From contig NZ_JAADZW010000013.1 of assembly GCF_010645065.1 (NCBI RefSeq), forward strand, positions 1 through 64,000: a stretch of DNA of 64,000 nucleotides, written 5' to 3'. Position 1 is the stretch's first letter; the number at the start of each line of letters is the position of its first letter. Positions 26,429 to 35,797 of this stretch are shown here, piece by piece. The notes beneath the pieces were generated by a model. That model did not search any database. It was given only the letters and a program-made list of their open reading frames with translations, and was not told the origin of the DNA. Source of the DNA: Flavobacterium fluviatile. Its GTDB lineage: Bacteria; Bacteroidota; Bacteroidia; Flavobacteriales; Flavobacteriaceae. A program made the translations under genes and the position numbers.

Positions 26429-28318
26429 TTATTGAGCTAAAAATATATAGGATACGATGGCACAAAGACCTAATACAAAAACAAAAAGATATAATCCAAT
26501 ACTTCCGGTTTGTATTTTTTTACCCTGAAAAGCTAATTCGTCTGTTATTTTTCCTAATCCGAAAACAAGTGTCGATAAGCCAGTTTCGATATAGTCTCTG
26601 AAGAATACTGATAATCCGTTTACAGAACGAACAAATATGGCATCATAGATTTCATCAACGTAATATTTATTATACAAAACTTTGGTTAAACCAGTAATGT
26701 TTTCATCTGATTCAGGAACATTATTTTGTTTGAAATATTTGATGTAAGCAATTAAAATTCCTAATAATCCGCCTAAAACAGCAACACCCATTAAAGTATA
26801 TTCTGTGGTACCTAAATGCTGCTCTTCTCCGGCCACTTTCGTGAAAAGAGGAGCCAGATATTCATTTAGCCAGCTGTTTCCAGGAAGGCTGATCAGTCCT
26901 CCAAAAGTTGCTAAAATCGCCAGAATCATTAAAGGAAAAGTAATCAATGCCCCACTTTCATGTAAATGATGTTTTTGTTCTTCAGTTCCTCTGAATTCTT
27001 TAAAGAAAGTTAAGAACATTAAACGGAACATATAGAAAGCTGTCATAATAGAAGCAACAGATCCAACAACGTATAACGGAATACTGTGGTGGAAAGCTGT
27101 CAATAAGATTTCATCTTTAGAAAAGAATCCTGAAAAAAACGGAACTCCTGAAATGGCCAATGAAGAAATCAACATGGTCCAGAATGTGATTGGCATTGCT
27201 TTACGCAACCCACCCATTTTACGCATATCCTGCTCGCCATGCAATCCGTGAATTACAGATCCTGAACCTAAGAATAAACATGCTTTAAAGAAAGCGTGAG
27301 TGATTACGTGAAAGACAGCTACTTCATAAGCGCCAAATCCTAAGGCTAAAAACATTAATCCTAATTGTGAAACAGTAGAGTAAGCCAATACTTTTTTGAT
27401 ATCGTTTTGAACTAATCCGATTGTAGCGGCAACTAATGAAGTGATAGCACCAATAACAGCAATTACAGTTTGAACATCTGGCGCTAAATCGAATACGAAA
27501 TTTAATCTCGTTACCATGAAGATACCAGCAGTTACCATTGTTGCAGCGTGAATCAAAGCAGAAACCGGAGTTGGTCCGGCCATCGCATCTGGTAGCCAGG
27601 TGTACAACGGAATTTGAGCAGATTTACCGCAAGCTCCAATAAACAAACATAAAGCCGCTAAAGAAAGTAATGGCAAATTTAAGTTTGAAGCCCCGGCAAT
27701 TGCAGTTTTCAAAGTTGCATAATCTAATGTAGAGAACATCGATCCGATGATGAACATTCCGATTAATAAACCTAGATCCCCAATTCTGTTCATGATGAAA
27801 GCTTTTTTCGCTGCATCATTGTAATCCTGGTTTTTATGCCAGAAACCAATTAATAAGTACGAACAAAGTCCAACACCTTCCCATCCAATGAAAAGTACTA
27901 ATAAGTTGCTTCCAATTACAAGCGTAATCATAAAGAAAACGAACAAATTCAGGTAAGAAAAGAATTTGTGCAGGTTTTCGTCATCGTGCATGTAACTTAT
28001 AGAATATAAGTGAATCAAAGATCCGATTCCGGTTACGAACAATAACCAAAGAACTGATAACTGATCTAATAAAAATCCAAGATTGATTTTTAAGTTACTA
28101 ATCTGAATCCAGTCAAATAAAGTAACCTCTATCGCTTTTCCGGTTGTGGTAATCTGATTAAAAAGTAAAAGGGTAACGATAAAAGAAATGGCTACAGCCA
28201 AAGTTCCAATTGTTCCTGAAACTGTTTTGCCTAAGCTTTTTCCAAAGAAAACATTGATTAAAAATCCTAAAAAAGGAGTAAGTACTAAAAGTAAAGCTAA
28301 ATTGGTATCCATTTCCAT
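26429..28318 (-). CDS. nuoL: NADH-quinone oxidoreductase subunit L
   Basis: 629 residues, the distal antiporter-like subunit with the long lateral helix at the C-terminal end. Landmarks are FIGWEGVGLCSYLLIGFW, SAQIPLYTWLPDAMAGPTPV and ALIHAATMVTAGIFMVTR. The start codon abuts the nuoK stop; ATG codons exist at the first and third positions (MEMDTN) and either could be used. Intact, usual length. Confidence 0.96.
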   Translation of the reverse strand: MEMDTNLALLLVLTPFLGFLINVFFGKSLGKTVSGTIGTLAVAISFIVTLLLFNQITTTGKAIEVTLFDWIQISNLKINLGFLLDQLSVLWLLFVTGIGSLIHLYSISYMHDDENLHKFFSYLNLFVFFMITLVIGSNLLVLFIGWEGVGLCSYLLIGFWHKNQDYNDAAKKAFIMNRIGDLGLLIGMFIIGSMFSTLDYATLKTAIAGASNLNLPLLSLAALCLFIGACGKSAQIPLYTWLPDAMAGPTPVSALIHAATMVTAGIFMVTRLNFVFDLAPDVQTVIAVIGAITSLVAATIGLVQNDIKKVLAYSTVSQLGLMFLALGFGAYEVAVFHVITHAFFKACLFLGSGSVIHGLHGEQDMRKMGGLRKAMPITFWTMLISSLAISGVPFFSGFFSKDEILLTAFHHSIPLYVVGSVASIMTAFYMFRLMFLTFFKEFRGTEEQKHHLHESGALITFPLMILAILATFGGLISLPGNSWLNEYLAPLFTKVAGEEQHLGTTEYTLMGVAVLGGLLGILIAYIKYFKQNNVPESDENITGLTKVLYNKYYVDEIYDAIFVRSVNGLSVFFRDYIETGLSTLVFGLGKITDELAFQGKKIQTGSIGLYLFVFVLGLCAIVSYIFLAQ

Positions 28319-28639
28319 TTATCCTTTTAAATTTTTTAAATTATCGATACTAATCGAACCTAAATTTCTAAAGATCGAAACTAAAATAGCCAATCCAACC
28401 GCAACTTCAGCCGCTGCAACTGCCATCGAAAAGAACACGAAAACCTGTCCCTGGGCATCCTGATGATAAGTTGAAAAAGCCACAAATAAAAGGTTTACTG
28501 CATTAAGCATGATTTCGATAGACATGAAAACAATAATAGCATTTCGTCTGTACAATACACCAAAAATACCAATACAAAAAAGTACAACACTTAAAAAGAT
28601 GTAGTTTTCTATACCTATTTGATTTAATATATTATCCAT
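28319..28639 (-). CDS. nuoK: NADH-quinone oxidoreductase subunit K
   Basis: 106 residues, three transmembrane helices. The two conserved membrane glutamates of the proton channel are visible in [14 protein letters not shown] and [14 protein letters not shown]. It shares one base with the nuoJ end, a typical translationally coupled arrangement. Intact. Confidence 0.96.
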   Translation of the reverse strand: MDNILNQIGIENYIFLSVVLFCIGIFGVLYRRNAIIVFMSIEIMLNAVNLLFVAFSTYHQDAQGQVFVFFSMAVAAAEVAVGLAILVSIFRNLGSISIDNLKNLKG

Positions 28640-29175
28640 TATTTTAATTTTTCTTTTTTAGACAATAATACTGTTCCAATCATTGCCACCAAAAGCAAAA
28701 TCGAAGCAAATTCAAAAGGGACCATATATTCGTTCAGCAATATTTTACCCAAAACTTTAATAGACTGGAAATCCTCTCCGGTTGAGTCATATCCACCAAC
28801 AATTGGCTTGGAGTTGATAAAAATGGCAATCAATACAATAAGAATTAAACAGAAAGAAACGATGGCTCCCAAACGGGTAATTCTCGGCCTGTGTACCTGA
28901 TGGCGTTCGTTCAGGTTCATTAACATGATCGTAAACAGAAAAAGAATCATAATCGCACCAGAATAGACTATAATATGTACAATAGCTAAAAACTGAGCAT
29001 TTAATAATAAATAATGACCTGCAATCGAGAAGAAACAAATTACCAAATAAATCGCAGAATGAATAGGATTTCTGCTAAAAATGGTCATAAAAGCGGTTGC
29101 AATTGTAATAAAAGCTAAGAAACAAAATATAACTTGTACAGTAGTTGCGTGAGCAAGATCAGGAATATGTATCAT
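28639..29175 (-). CDS. nuoJ: NADH-quinone oxidoreductase subunit J
   Basis: 178 residues, five predicted transmembrane helices, with [20 protein letters not shown] and the [20 protein letters not shown] helix that carries the pi-bulge region of ND6/NuoJ. Its start lies immediately after nuoI and its end overlaps nuoK by one base. Intact. Confidence 0.95.
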   Translation of the reverse strand: MIHIPDLAHATTVQVIFCFLAFITIATAFMTIFSRNPIHSAIYLVICFFSIAGHYLLLNAQFLAIVHIIVYSGAIMILFLFTIMLMNLNERHQVHRPRITRLGAIVSFCLILIVLIAIFINSKPIVGGYDSTGEDFQSIKVLGKILLNEYMVPFEFASILLLVAMIGTVLLSKKEKLK

Positions 29176-29721
29176 TTAATTAGCGTTATTAAGTTGAGCA
29201 TTTTTGATAGCCATTTCCAAAGGCATCACTAATCTGTCTTTTCCAAAGATAAAATCTTCTCTTTCGTAACTCGAAGGAACCAATACTTTTGAAGTTGTCA
29301 GATAGATAGCATCTTTTGGACAGGCTTCTTCACATAAACCGCAAAAAATACAGCGCAGCATATTGATTTCGTAGATCTCGGCATATTTTTCCTCCCTGTA
29401 CAAATGCTTTTCGTCAGCTTTACGCTCGGCAGCTTTCATAGTAATCGCTTCAGCAGGGCATGATAAAGCACACAAACCGCAGGCAGTACAGTTTTCCCGT
29501 CCTTGTTCATCACGTTTCAGCATGTGCTGGCCACGGTAAACAGGACTCATTTCACGAACTTGTTCCGGGTAATGAATAGTAGCTTTTTTCTTGAAAAAGT
29601 GTTTGATCGTAATCAATAACCCTTTTACAATCGCCACAAGATACAATCGCTCCCAAAAAGTCATCTCTTTATTAGAGACCAACTTTTTTCTACCCGATAA
29701 TGATATAGTTTCTATTGACAT
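29176..29721 (-). CDS. nuoI: NADH-quinone oxidoreductase subunit I
   Basis: 181 residues. The two 4Fe-4S ferredoxin motifs (clusters N6a/N6b) are complete: CTACGLCALSCPAEA and CIFCGLCEEACPKDA. The first ~60 residues form the amphipathic part contacting the membrane arm. It is separated from nuoH by 155 bp containing a dispersed structured repeat, the only long gap within the downstream half of the operon. Confidence 0.96.
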   Translation of the reverse strand: MSIETISLSGRKKLVSNKEMTFWERLYLVAIVKGLLITIKHFFKKKATIHYPEQVREMSPVYRGQHMLKRDEQGRENCTACGLCALSCPAEAITMKAAERKADEKHLYREEKYAEIYEINMLRCIFCGLCEEACPKDAIYLTTSKVLVPSSYEREDFIFGKDRLVMPLEMAIKNAQLNNAN

Positions 29722-29791
29722 TTAAAGTATATTTTGTGATTCAATTTGATGATTAGACCAAATCCAATCTATTTCATTTTTTATTTAGTAG

Positions 29792-29867
29792 CTAATCCTG
29801 CTATCCGCTGTATCTTTTATGGTGAACCCCACCATAAAAGGATGCCGCTGCTATCAGGGCTAGGGCT
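29792..29867. repeat. Dispersed structured intergenic element, copy 1
   Basis: Inside the nuoH-nuoI gap. Inner stem CTTTTATGGTG (29814-29824) pairs with CACCATAAAAG (29830-29840) around AACCC; outer arms CCTG (29797-29800) and CAGG (29855-29858) also pair. The second copy at 61327-61405 has the same layout with compensatory changes at paired positions. It lies within the nuo transcript, so it would form an RNA hairpin there. No T-run follows, so termination is not indicated. I know no name for this element, though it resembles repeats I recall from other Flavobacterium genomes. Confidence 0.85.
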
Positions 29868-29876
29868 TTACGGTTA

Positions 29877-30932
29877 TTAGAACCCTAAGAAAGCAGCCAG
29901 ATCGTGTCTTAAAATTACAATTCCGGTTACGATGATATTTGCAATTGACAAGGGAATCAAAATTCGCCATCCCAAATTCATTAACTGGTCATATCTAAAT
30001 CTCGGAATCGTCCAGCGAACCCACATGTAGAAAAAGATCCAGAAACATATTTTAGCAAATAAAACTGCTATTCCTAATATGTTAGCTGTATTTACACCAA
30101 CATTTTCTACCATCCACTGCATTCCCGGATAATTATATCCTCCAAAAAACAATACTGAAATAATAGTCGCAGAGATAAACATATTGGCATATTCAGCAAA
30201 TAAGTAGAATCCCATTTTCATAGATGAATATTCAGTATGGTATCCGCCAATCAATTCCGATTCACATTCTGCCAAATCAAAAGGTGTTCTGTTGGTTTCT
30301 GCAAAGGCACAGATAAGGAAAATAAGAAAAGACAAAGGCTGATAAAAAACATTCCAGTTCATTCCGGCCTGTTGCTCAGAGATTTCTTTTAAGCTTAAAG
30401 TTCCGGTCATCATCAACAAGGCAATCATCGACAATCCCATAGCAACTTCATAAGAAACCATTTGTGAAGCAGCACGAACCGCTCCCATCAATGAGAACTT
30501 GTTGTTTGATGCCCATCCACCAATCATGATTCCGTAAACTCCAACTGAAACAACGCCAAAGAAGTATAACAAAGCAATGTTGATATCGGTAGCCTGTAAT
30601 AAAATATCTCTTCCAAAAAGATGTAGTCTGTCTCCCCACGGAATAACAGCACTGGTCATCAAAGCAGTACTCATGGCAATTGCCGGCCCTACAACGAATA
30701 AAAATCTGTTTGGTGTATTCGGGAAAAATTCTTCTTTCGAAAATAATTTTAAACCATCAGCAAGAGGCTGCAATAATCCTCCCCATCCGGCGCGGTTTGG
30801 TCCTACACGATCCTGCAAAAAAGCAGCAACTTTACGCTCTGCCCAGGTAGAATACATGGCCATAATCATCGTTACGGCAAATACCACTACAATAACAACG
30901 CTTTTCTCTAAAATAAATGCACTATCTACCAT
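29877..30932 (-). CDS. nuoH: NADH-quinone oxidoreductase subunit H
   Basis: 351 residues, eight or more transmembrane helices. It forms part of the quinone chamber; the signature AERKVAAFLQDRVGPNRAGW and FAETNRTPFDLAECESELIGG with the conserved acidic loop are present. Begins 2 bp after nuoG. Intact. Confidence 0.96.
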   Translation of the reverse strand: MVDSAFILEKSVVIVVVFAVTMIMAMYSTWAERKVAAFLQDRVGPNRAGWGGLLQPLADGLKLFSKEEFFPNTPNRFLFVVGPAIAMSTALMTSAVIPWGDRLHLFGRDILLQATDINIALLYFFGVVSVGVYGIMIGGWASNNKFSLMGAVRAASQMVSYEVAMGLSMIALLMMTGTLSLKEISEQQAGMNWNVFYQPLSFLIFLICAFAETNRTPFDLAECESELIGGYHTEYSSMKMGFYLFAEYANMFISATIISVLFFGGYNYPGMQWMVENVGVNTANILGIAVLFAKICFWIFFYMWVRWTIPRFRYDQLMNLGWRILIPLSIANIIVTGIVILRHDLAAFLGF

Positions 30933-30934
30933 CG

Positions 30935-31966
30935 TTAAGAATTTTTGTTGTTAGCGTTTAACGGAATTTCAGCCATACTGATCTTTTTACGGTCAACATC
31001 TCTACCCAAAAGAATATTCTTTTCGGTGTTGATTTGTACTTTCTCTAATTTTTGAGTGTAGTTGTTTTGGTTGATAACAGAATCTTTTTCAAATTCTCTT
31101 GGTCCTTCAATCACCCAGTCATTAACATCTTTATGGTCAAAACGGCAGCTGTTGCAGATAAATTCTTCTACTTCATGGTACTCATCTTTACGACCCGTAA
31201 CACGCTGAATTTCGCCTCCAAACATCCAAACGGTAGTTTTACCACAGCATCCCGGAGTGGTGCATTCCCTGTGTGCATTGTAAGGTTTGTTGAACCAGAC
31301 TCTTGATTTGAAACGGAAAGTTTTATCTGTTAAAGCTCCAACAGGACAAACGTCAATCATGTTTCCTGAGAATTCATTGTCGATTGCTTTTGAGATTCCT
31401 GTAGAAATATTAGCGTGATCTCCACGATCCAATACGCCGTGGACTCTGTTGTCTGTCAATTGATCTGCAACTTGTACACATCTTTGACATAAAATACAAC
31501 GGTTCATGTGCAGTTGAATATTTGGACCGATATCTTCCGGTTCAAATGTTCTTTTTTCTTCGATATAACGTGATTTTGGATTTCCGTGTTCAAAACTTAA
31601 ATTCTGCAAATCACATTCTCCGGCCTGATCACAAATTGGGCAGTCCAGCGGGTGATTGATCAACAAAAATTCCGTTACAGATTTACGGGCTTCTGTCACG
31701 CGGTCAGAAGATTTACTGTTGACCTCCATTCCGTCCATACATCCTGTTACGCAGGAAGCCATTAATTTTGGCATTGGTCTTGGGTCAGCTTCACTTCCTT
31801 TGGAAACTTCAACTAAACAGCAACGGCATTTTCCGCCGCTTCCTTTTAGTTTTGAGTAATAACACATGGCTGGCGGAACCAGATCTCCTCCAATCATACG
31901 TGCAGCCTGCAGGATGGTAGTTCCTGGCTCTACGTCAATACTTTGACCGTCTATGGTTACTTTCAT
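30935..31966 (-). CDS. nuoG: NuoG-type 2Fe-2S/4Fe-4S subunit, short form
   Basis: 343 residues. The N-terminal 2Fe-2S domain (PAMCYYSKLKGSGGKCRCCL), the His-Cys 4Fe-4S motif (HPLDCPICDQAGECDLQ) and a second 4Fe-4S set (CILCQRCVQ ... CPVGAL) are intact. A third Cys-rich segment (CTTPGCCGKTT, FICNSCRFDHKD) follows, then the protein ends; the large molybdopterin-like C-terminal domain of E. coli NuoG (~900 residues) is missing. The gene runs into nuoH after 2 bp with a normal stop, so this is a designed short form, as I recall for flavobacterial complex I, not a broken gene. Confidence 0.9.
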   Translation of the reverse strand: MKVTIDGQSIDVEPGTTILQAARMIGGDLVPPAMCYYSKLKGSGGKCRCCLVEVSKGSEADPRPMPKLMASCVTGCMDGMEVNSKSSDRVTEARKSVTEFLLINHPLDCPICDQAGECDLQNLSFEHGNPKSRYIEEKRTFEPEDIGPNIQLHMNRCILCQRCVQVADQLTDNRVHGVLDRGDHANISTGISKAIDNEFSGNMIDVCPVGALTDKTFRFKSRVWFNKPYNAHRECTTPGCCGKTTVWMFGGEIQRVTGRKDEYHEVEEFICNSCRFDHKDVNDWVIEGPREFEKDSVINQNNYTQKLEKVQINTEKNILLGRDVDRKKISMAEIPLNANNKNS

Positions 31967-32057
31967 CTCTCTTAATGATTTGAATGTCGAAAGTTTAGCT
32001 ATTCAAAAGATTTGCTGTCCTTTTAATATATAACTTCGTAATTCTTTTATATTTTTA

Positions 32058-33428
32058 TTATACGATTACCTTACCGCCTACCAAATGTTTCACTTGCGAA
32101 AATGGTTCAGCAACAAAATGATCTCTGTGTTTTATTTTTTCCGGGAAACGAACATGGTATTCAAACTCATCTCTGAAATGACGAATCGCTGCTGCTACCG
32201 GCCACGAAGCCGCATCACCAAGTGGGCAGATCGTATTTCCTTCAATTTTGCTTTGAATACTCCATAACAACTCGATATCTTCCTCACGGCCCTGACCGTT
32301 TTCAATTCTCCATAGTATTTTTTCCAGCCATCCGGTTCCTTCACGGCAAGGGGTACATTGTCCGCAGGATTCGTGATGGTAAAAACGTGCAAAATTCCAG
32401 GTGTTTCTTACAATACAGGCTCTGTCATCGTAAACAATAAACCCGCCAGAACCTAACATCGATCCGGTAGCAAAACCACCATCACTCAAAGATTCGTATG
32501 TCATTAAACGGTCTTCGCCATTTGCAGTTTTGAAAATCAGCTCTGCAGGTAAAATTGGCACAGATGAACCACCCGGAACCAAAGCTTTTAAAGGTCGGCT
32601 TGTAGACATTCCTCCCAGATATTCATCAGAATTCATGAATTCATCAACGCTTAAGCCTAACTCTATTTCGTAAACACCAGGGTTTTTAATGTTTCCTGAA
32701 GCTGAGATTAATTTCGTTCCTGTTGAACGGCCAAGACCAATTTTAGCATACTCATCACCAGAATTGTTTATAATCCACGGCACAGCTGCAATAGTCTCAA
32801 CATTGTTAACCACTGTTGGGTTTGCCCAAAGACCTGATACAGCCGGGAAAGGCGGTTTGATACGAGGGTTTCCTCTTTTTCCTTCCAAAGATTCAATAAG
32901 CGCAGTTTCTTCTCCGCAAATGTAAGCTCCTGCTCCGCAGTGCACATATAAATCTAAATCGTAACCTGTACCTAATATATTTTTTCCTAACCAACCAGCA
33001 GCTCTTGCTTCGTTGATTGCTTTTTCCAAAATTTTGAAAACCCACATATACTCTCCACGGATATAGATGTAGGAAAGGTTTGCGCCAAGTGCAAAACTTG
33101 AAGTAATCATTCCTTCTATCAATAAGTGAGGAATAAATTCCATCAAATAACGATCTTTGAAAGTTCCTGGCTCAGATTCGTCAGCGTTGCAGACTAAATG
33201 TCTTGGTTTTCCGGATTTTTTATCAATAAAACTCCATTTCATTCCAGCCGGGAAACCAGCCCCACCACGACCTCTGATTCCTGATTTTTTTACTTCTTCA
33301 ACAACTTCGTCAGGAGTAAGGGTTTTTAAAGCTTTTTCCACAGAAGCATAACCGCCGTTTTGACGATAGACTTCATAGGTCTTAATACCCGGAATGTTGA
33401 TTTTGTCTAATAATATTTTCTTTGACAT
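32058..33428 (-). CDS. nuoF: NADH-quinone oxidoreductase subunit F
   Basis: 456 residues, the NADH-oxidising flavoprotein. GRGGAGFPAGMKWSF is the NADH/FMN-binding glycine-rich motif, and ESCGQCTPCREGT together with a later Cys (NTICPLGDAA) ligates the N3 4Fe-4S cluster. Its presence shows that this complex I uses NADH directly. Separated from nuoE by one base. Intact. Confidence 0.97.
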   Translation of the reverse strand: MSKKILLDKINIPGIKTYEVYRQNGGYASVEKALKTLTPDEVVEEVKKSGIRGRGGAGFPAGMKWSFIDKKSGKPRHLVCNADESEPGTFKDRYLMEFIPHLLIEGMITSSFALGANLSYIYIRGEYMWVFKILEKAINEARAAGWLGKNILGTGYDLDLYVHCGAGAYICGEETALIESLEGKRGNPRIKPPFPAVSGLWANPTVVNNVETIAAVPWIINNSGDEYAKIGLGRSTGTKLISASGNIKNPGVYEIELGLSVDEFMNSDEYLGGMSTSRPLKALVPGGSSVPILPAELIFKTANGEDRLMTYESLSDGGFATGSMLGSGGFIVYDDRACIVRNTWNFARFYHHESCGQCTPCREGTGWLEKILWRIENGQGREEDIELLWSIQSKIEGNTICPLGDAASWPVAAAIRHFRDEFEYHVRFPEKIKHRDHFVAEPFSQVKHLVGGKVIV

Positions 33429-33429
33429 C

Positions 33430-33960
33430 TTATTTATCGTGTAATATTATTTTATCATCTCTGCAATCAGCGATTAACTGATCGATTTTTTCCTCTGTCA
33501 GTTTTTCTTTGTAGAAATCGCCTAACTGCAACATCGGAGCGTATCCGCAGGCACCTAAACATTCCACACCGGCAATGGTAAACATTCCGTCCGGAGTTGT
33601 TTCACCCATTTTAATGCCTAGTTTTTCAGAAGTGTAGTCCATTAAATTTTCAGCACCATTTAAACAACAACAAGAAGTCTGGCAAAATTCGAACATGTAT
33701 TTTCCAATTGGTTTTTGGTTGTACATAGTGTAAAAAGTAACCACTTCGTAAACCTCAATTGGTTTGATATGTAAAATTTCAGCAACTTTATCCTGCAATT
33801 CGATACTCAGCCAGTTATCATGTGCATCCTGCACTTCGTGCAAAACAGGCAACAGAGCTGATTTTCTTCTGTCTTCAGGATAATGACTGATTAATTCATT
33901 GATGCGATTCATCAATGCTTCAGTCATATTTATTTCTTGTTTGTACTGTTTTCTTTCCAT
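33430..33960 (-). CDS. nuoE: NADH-quinone oxidoreductase subunit E
   Basis: 176 residues with the thioredoxin-like 2Fe-2S fold. The N1a ligands are visible in FCQTSCCCLNGAEN and GVECLGACGYAP, and the helical start LLPVLHEVQDAHDNWLS is typical. The start could also be the ATG 33 bp downstream (MTEALMNR); the longer form is kept because I recall similar N-termini in relatives. Co-transcribed with nuoF. Confidence 0.95.
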   Translation of the reverse strand: MERKQYKQEINMTEALMNRINELISHYPEDRRKSALLPVLHEVQDAHDNWLSIELQDKVAEILHIKPIEVYEVVTFYTMYNQKPIGKYMFEFCQTSCCCLNGAENLMDYTSEKLGIKMGETTPDGMFTIAGVECLGACGYAPMLQLGDFYKEKLTEEKIDQLIADCRDDKIILHDK

Positions 33961-33966
33961 TTTTTT

Positions 33967-34010
33967 CTAAATCTGAAATCTAAAATCGTTAATCAACAAT
34001 CTGAAATCTT
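33967..34010. repeat. ATCTGAAATC/ATCTAAAATC mini-repeat in the nuoD-nuoE gap
   Basis: Alternating ATCTGAAATC, TCTAAAATC and AATCTGAAATC units fill the whole 50-bp gap; similar units occur in the nuoA-nuoB gap. Confidence 0.6.
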
Positions 34011-35249
34011 TTAAGCGTCTAATTCTCCGGCAATTACATTTAAACTTGACAAAATAACAATTGCATCCGATAGTAAAGCCCCTTTAATCATTTCAGGATA
34101 AGCCTGATAATATATAAAGCAAGGTCTTCTGAAATGCAATCTGTATGGAGTTCTGCTTCCGTCTGTGACTAAATAAAATCCGATTTCTCCATTTCCTCCT
34201 TCAACCGGATGGTAAATTTCTGCAACCGGTACAGGAACTTCTCCCATTACAATCTTAAAGTGATAAATCAGGGATTCCATTGAAGTGTAAACGTCTTCTT
34301 TGGGAGGCAGGTAATAATCAGGAACTTCTGCATGATATTCGTTTCCTGGAGGCATTTTGTCCAACGCCTGACGAATAATGCTTAAACTTTCCCAAACTTC
34401 AGCATTACGAACACAAAAACGATCGTAAGTGTCACCTGATTTTCCAACAGGAACTATAAAGTCAAAATCCTCGTAAGATGAGTAGGGCTGTGCAACACGA
34501 ACGTCATAATCAACTCCCGCAGCACGTAAGTTTGGTCCTGTAAATCCGTAAGCCATTGCTTTCTCTGCCGAGATTGCGCCTACGTTTACAGTTCTGTCAA
34601 TAAAAATTCTGTTTCTCTCGAACAGGTTTTCGAATTCTTTCCAAACAGGAGGAAATTCTTCAAGGAAAGTATTCAGTTTTTTGAAAGCTTCAGGAGACCA
34701 GTCTCTTTCAAAACCACCGATTCTTCCCATATTGGTTGTCAAACGGGCACCACAAATTTCTTCGTAGATTTCGTATATTTTTTCTCTAAACTGGAAAACG
34801 TACAGGAAACCGGTATAAGCACCAGTGTCAACACCTAAAATCGAGTTACAGATTAAGTGATCTGTAATACGGGCGAGCTCCATTACGATAACTCTTAAAT
34901 ATTGAGCTCTTTTTGGAACTTCAATTCCCAGTAATTTTTCTAAAGTCATCCACCATCCCATATTATTGATAGGAGAGGAGCAATAGTTCATACGGTCTGT
35001 AAGAGGGGTAATTTGGTAAAAAGGACGGTTTTCAGCAATTTTTTCGAATGCTCTGTGGATGTAACCAATGGTCGGTTCAGCTTCCAGAATTCTTTCACCA
35101 TCCATCAACAGGATATTCTGAAAAATACCGTGGGTAGCCGGATGTGTAGGACCTAAATTCAGAACTGAAAGCTCGCTTCCGTCTTCGTTAAGTTTGTCCT
35201 TTATTATTTTAGCATATCGATGCTCTGGTGATAATAATAGTTCTGACAT
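34011..35249 (-). CDS. nuoD: NADH-quinone oxidoreductase subunit D
   Basis: 412 residues, the 49-kDa subunit that shapes the quinone site. LNLGPTHPATHGIFQN carries the conserved His region near the quinone headgroup; EPTIGYIHRAFEKIAE and DRMNYCSSPINN follow, and MGRIGGFERDWS is also conserved. NuoC and NuoD are separate genes here, not fused as in E. coli. Intact. Confidence 0.97.
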   Translation of the reverse strand: MSELLLSPEHRYAKIIKDKLNEDGSELSVLNLGPTHPATHGIFQNILLMDGERILEAEPTIGYIHRAFEKIAENRPFYQITPLTDRMNYCSSPINNMGWWMTLEKLLGIEVPKRAQYLRVIVMELARITDHLICNSILGVDTGAYTGFLYVFQFREKIYEIYEEICGARLTTNMGRIGGFERDWSPEAFKKLNTFLEEFPPVWKEFENLFERNRIFIDRTVNVGAISAEKAMAYGFTGPNLRAAGVDYDVRVAQPYSSYEDFDFIVPVGKSGDTYDRFCVRNAEVWESLSIIRQALDKMPPGNEYHAEVPDYYLPPKEDVYTSMESLIYHFKIVMGEVPVPVAEIYHPVEGGNGEIGFYLVTDGSRTPYRLHFRRPCFIYYQAYPEMIKGALLSDAIVILSSLNVIAGELDA

Positions 35250-35274
35250 TTTATAATGTTGAATTATTTATTTT

Positions 35275-35796
35275 TTAGCAATTTGTTGTTGTTCTTCCAA
35301 AGAATCTGTCGTCTTTATCCGTTCTTCCGCTGTCTTCCATTGGGAATTCCTTTCTCATAGGAAAAGAGACCATTTCGTCCATGTTCAGAATACGTTTCAA
35401 TTGTGGATGCCCAATAAAGTTTATCCCAAAGAAATCATATGTTTCTCTTTCCATCCAGTTTGAACTTAAGAAAATATTTGAAATCGTTTTGATTTCCGGT
35501 TTCTCGCCGTTAAGATACACTTTGACTCTGATGCGTTTGTTGTCGTACCAGTTATGTAAATGATATACAATAGCAAACTGACGTTCTGATTCGTTATCCG
35601 GATAGTGAACACCGCATAAATCAGTTAGAAAGTGGAAACGTAAATCAGTATCATTTTTCAGGAAAAGAATCACGGCTGTAATTTTATCAGCTGAAACCTC
35701 TAAAGTGAAAATATCTCTTTCTTCATGAAAGTTAAAAACATCAGTATTGAATGTTTGTACAAGTTTATCCTGGATCAGTGTATTTTCTAAAGCCAT
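35275..35796 (-). CDS. nuoC: NADH-quinone oxidoreductase subunit C
   Basis: 173 residues, the 30-kDa subunit. LCGVHYPDNESERQFAIVYH and the C-terminal ERETYDFFGINFIGHPQLKR (the E-R-E-x-x-D-x-x-G signature) identify it. One base separates it from nuoB; the gap to nuoD is about 25 bp. Intact. Confidence 0.96.
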   Translation of the reverse strand: MALENTLIQDKLVQTFNTDVFNFHEERDIFTLEVSADKITAVILFLKNDTDLRFHFLTDLCGVHYPDNESERQFAIVYHLHNWYDNKRIRVKVYLNGEKPEIKTISNIFLSSNWMERETYDFFGINFIGHPQLKRILNMDEMVSFPMRKEFPMEDSGRTDKDDRFFGRTTTNC

Positions 35797-35797
35797 T

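Noticed and set aside
29792..29867. Element between nuoH and nuoI considered as a transcription terminator
   Set aside because: Neither strand has a T-run after the stem and it would cut off the rest of the complex I operon.
30935..31966. Short NuoG considered as a truncated pseudogene
   Set aside because: All cluster motifs are intact, nuoH follows after 2 bp, and I recall short NuoG as normal for flavobacteria.
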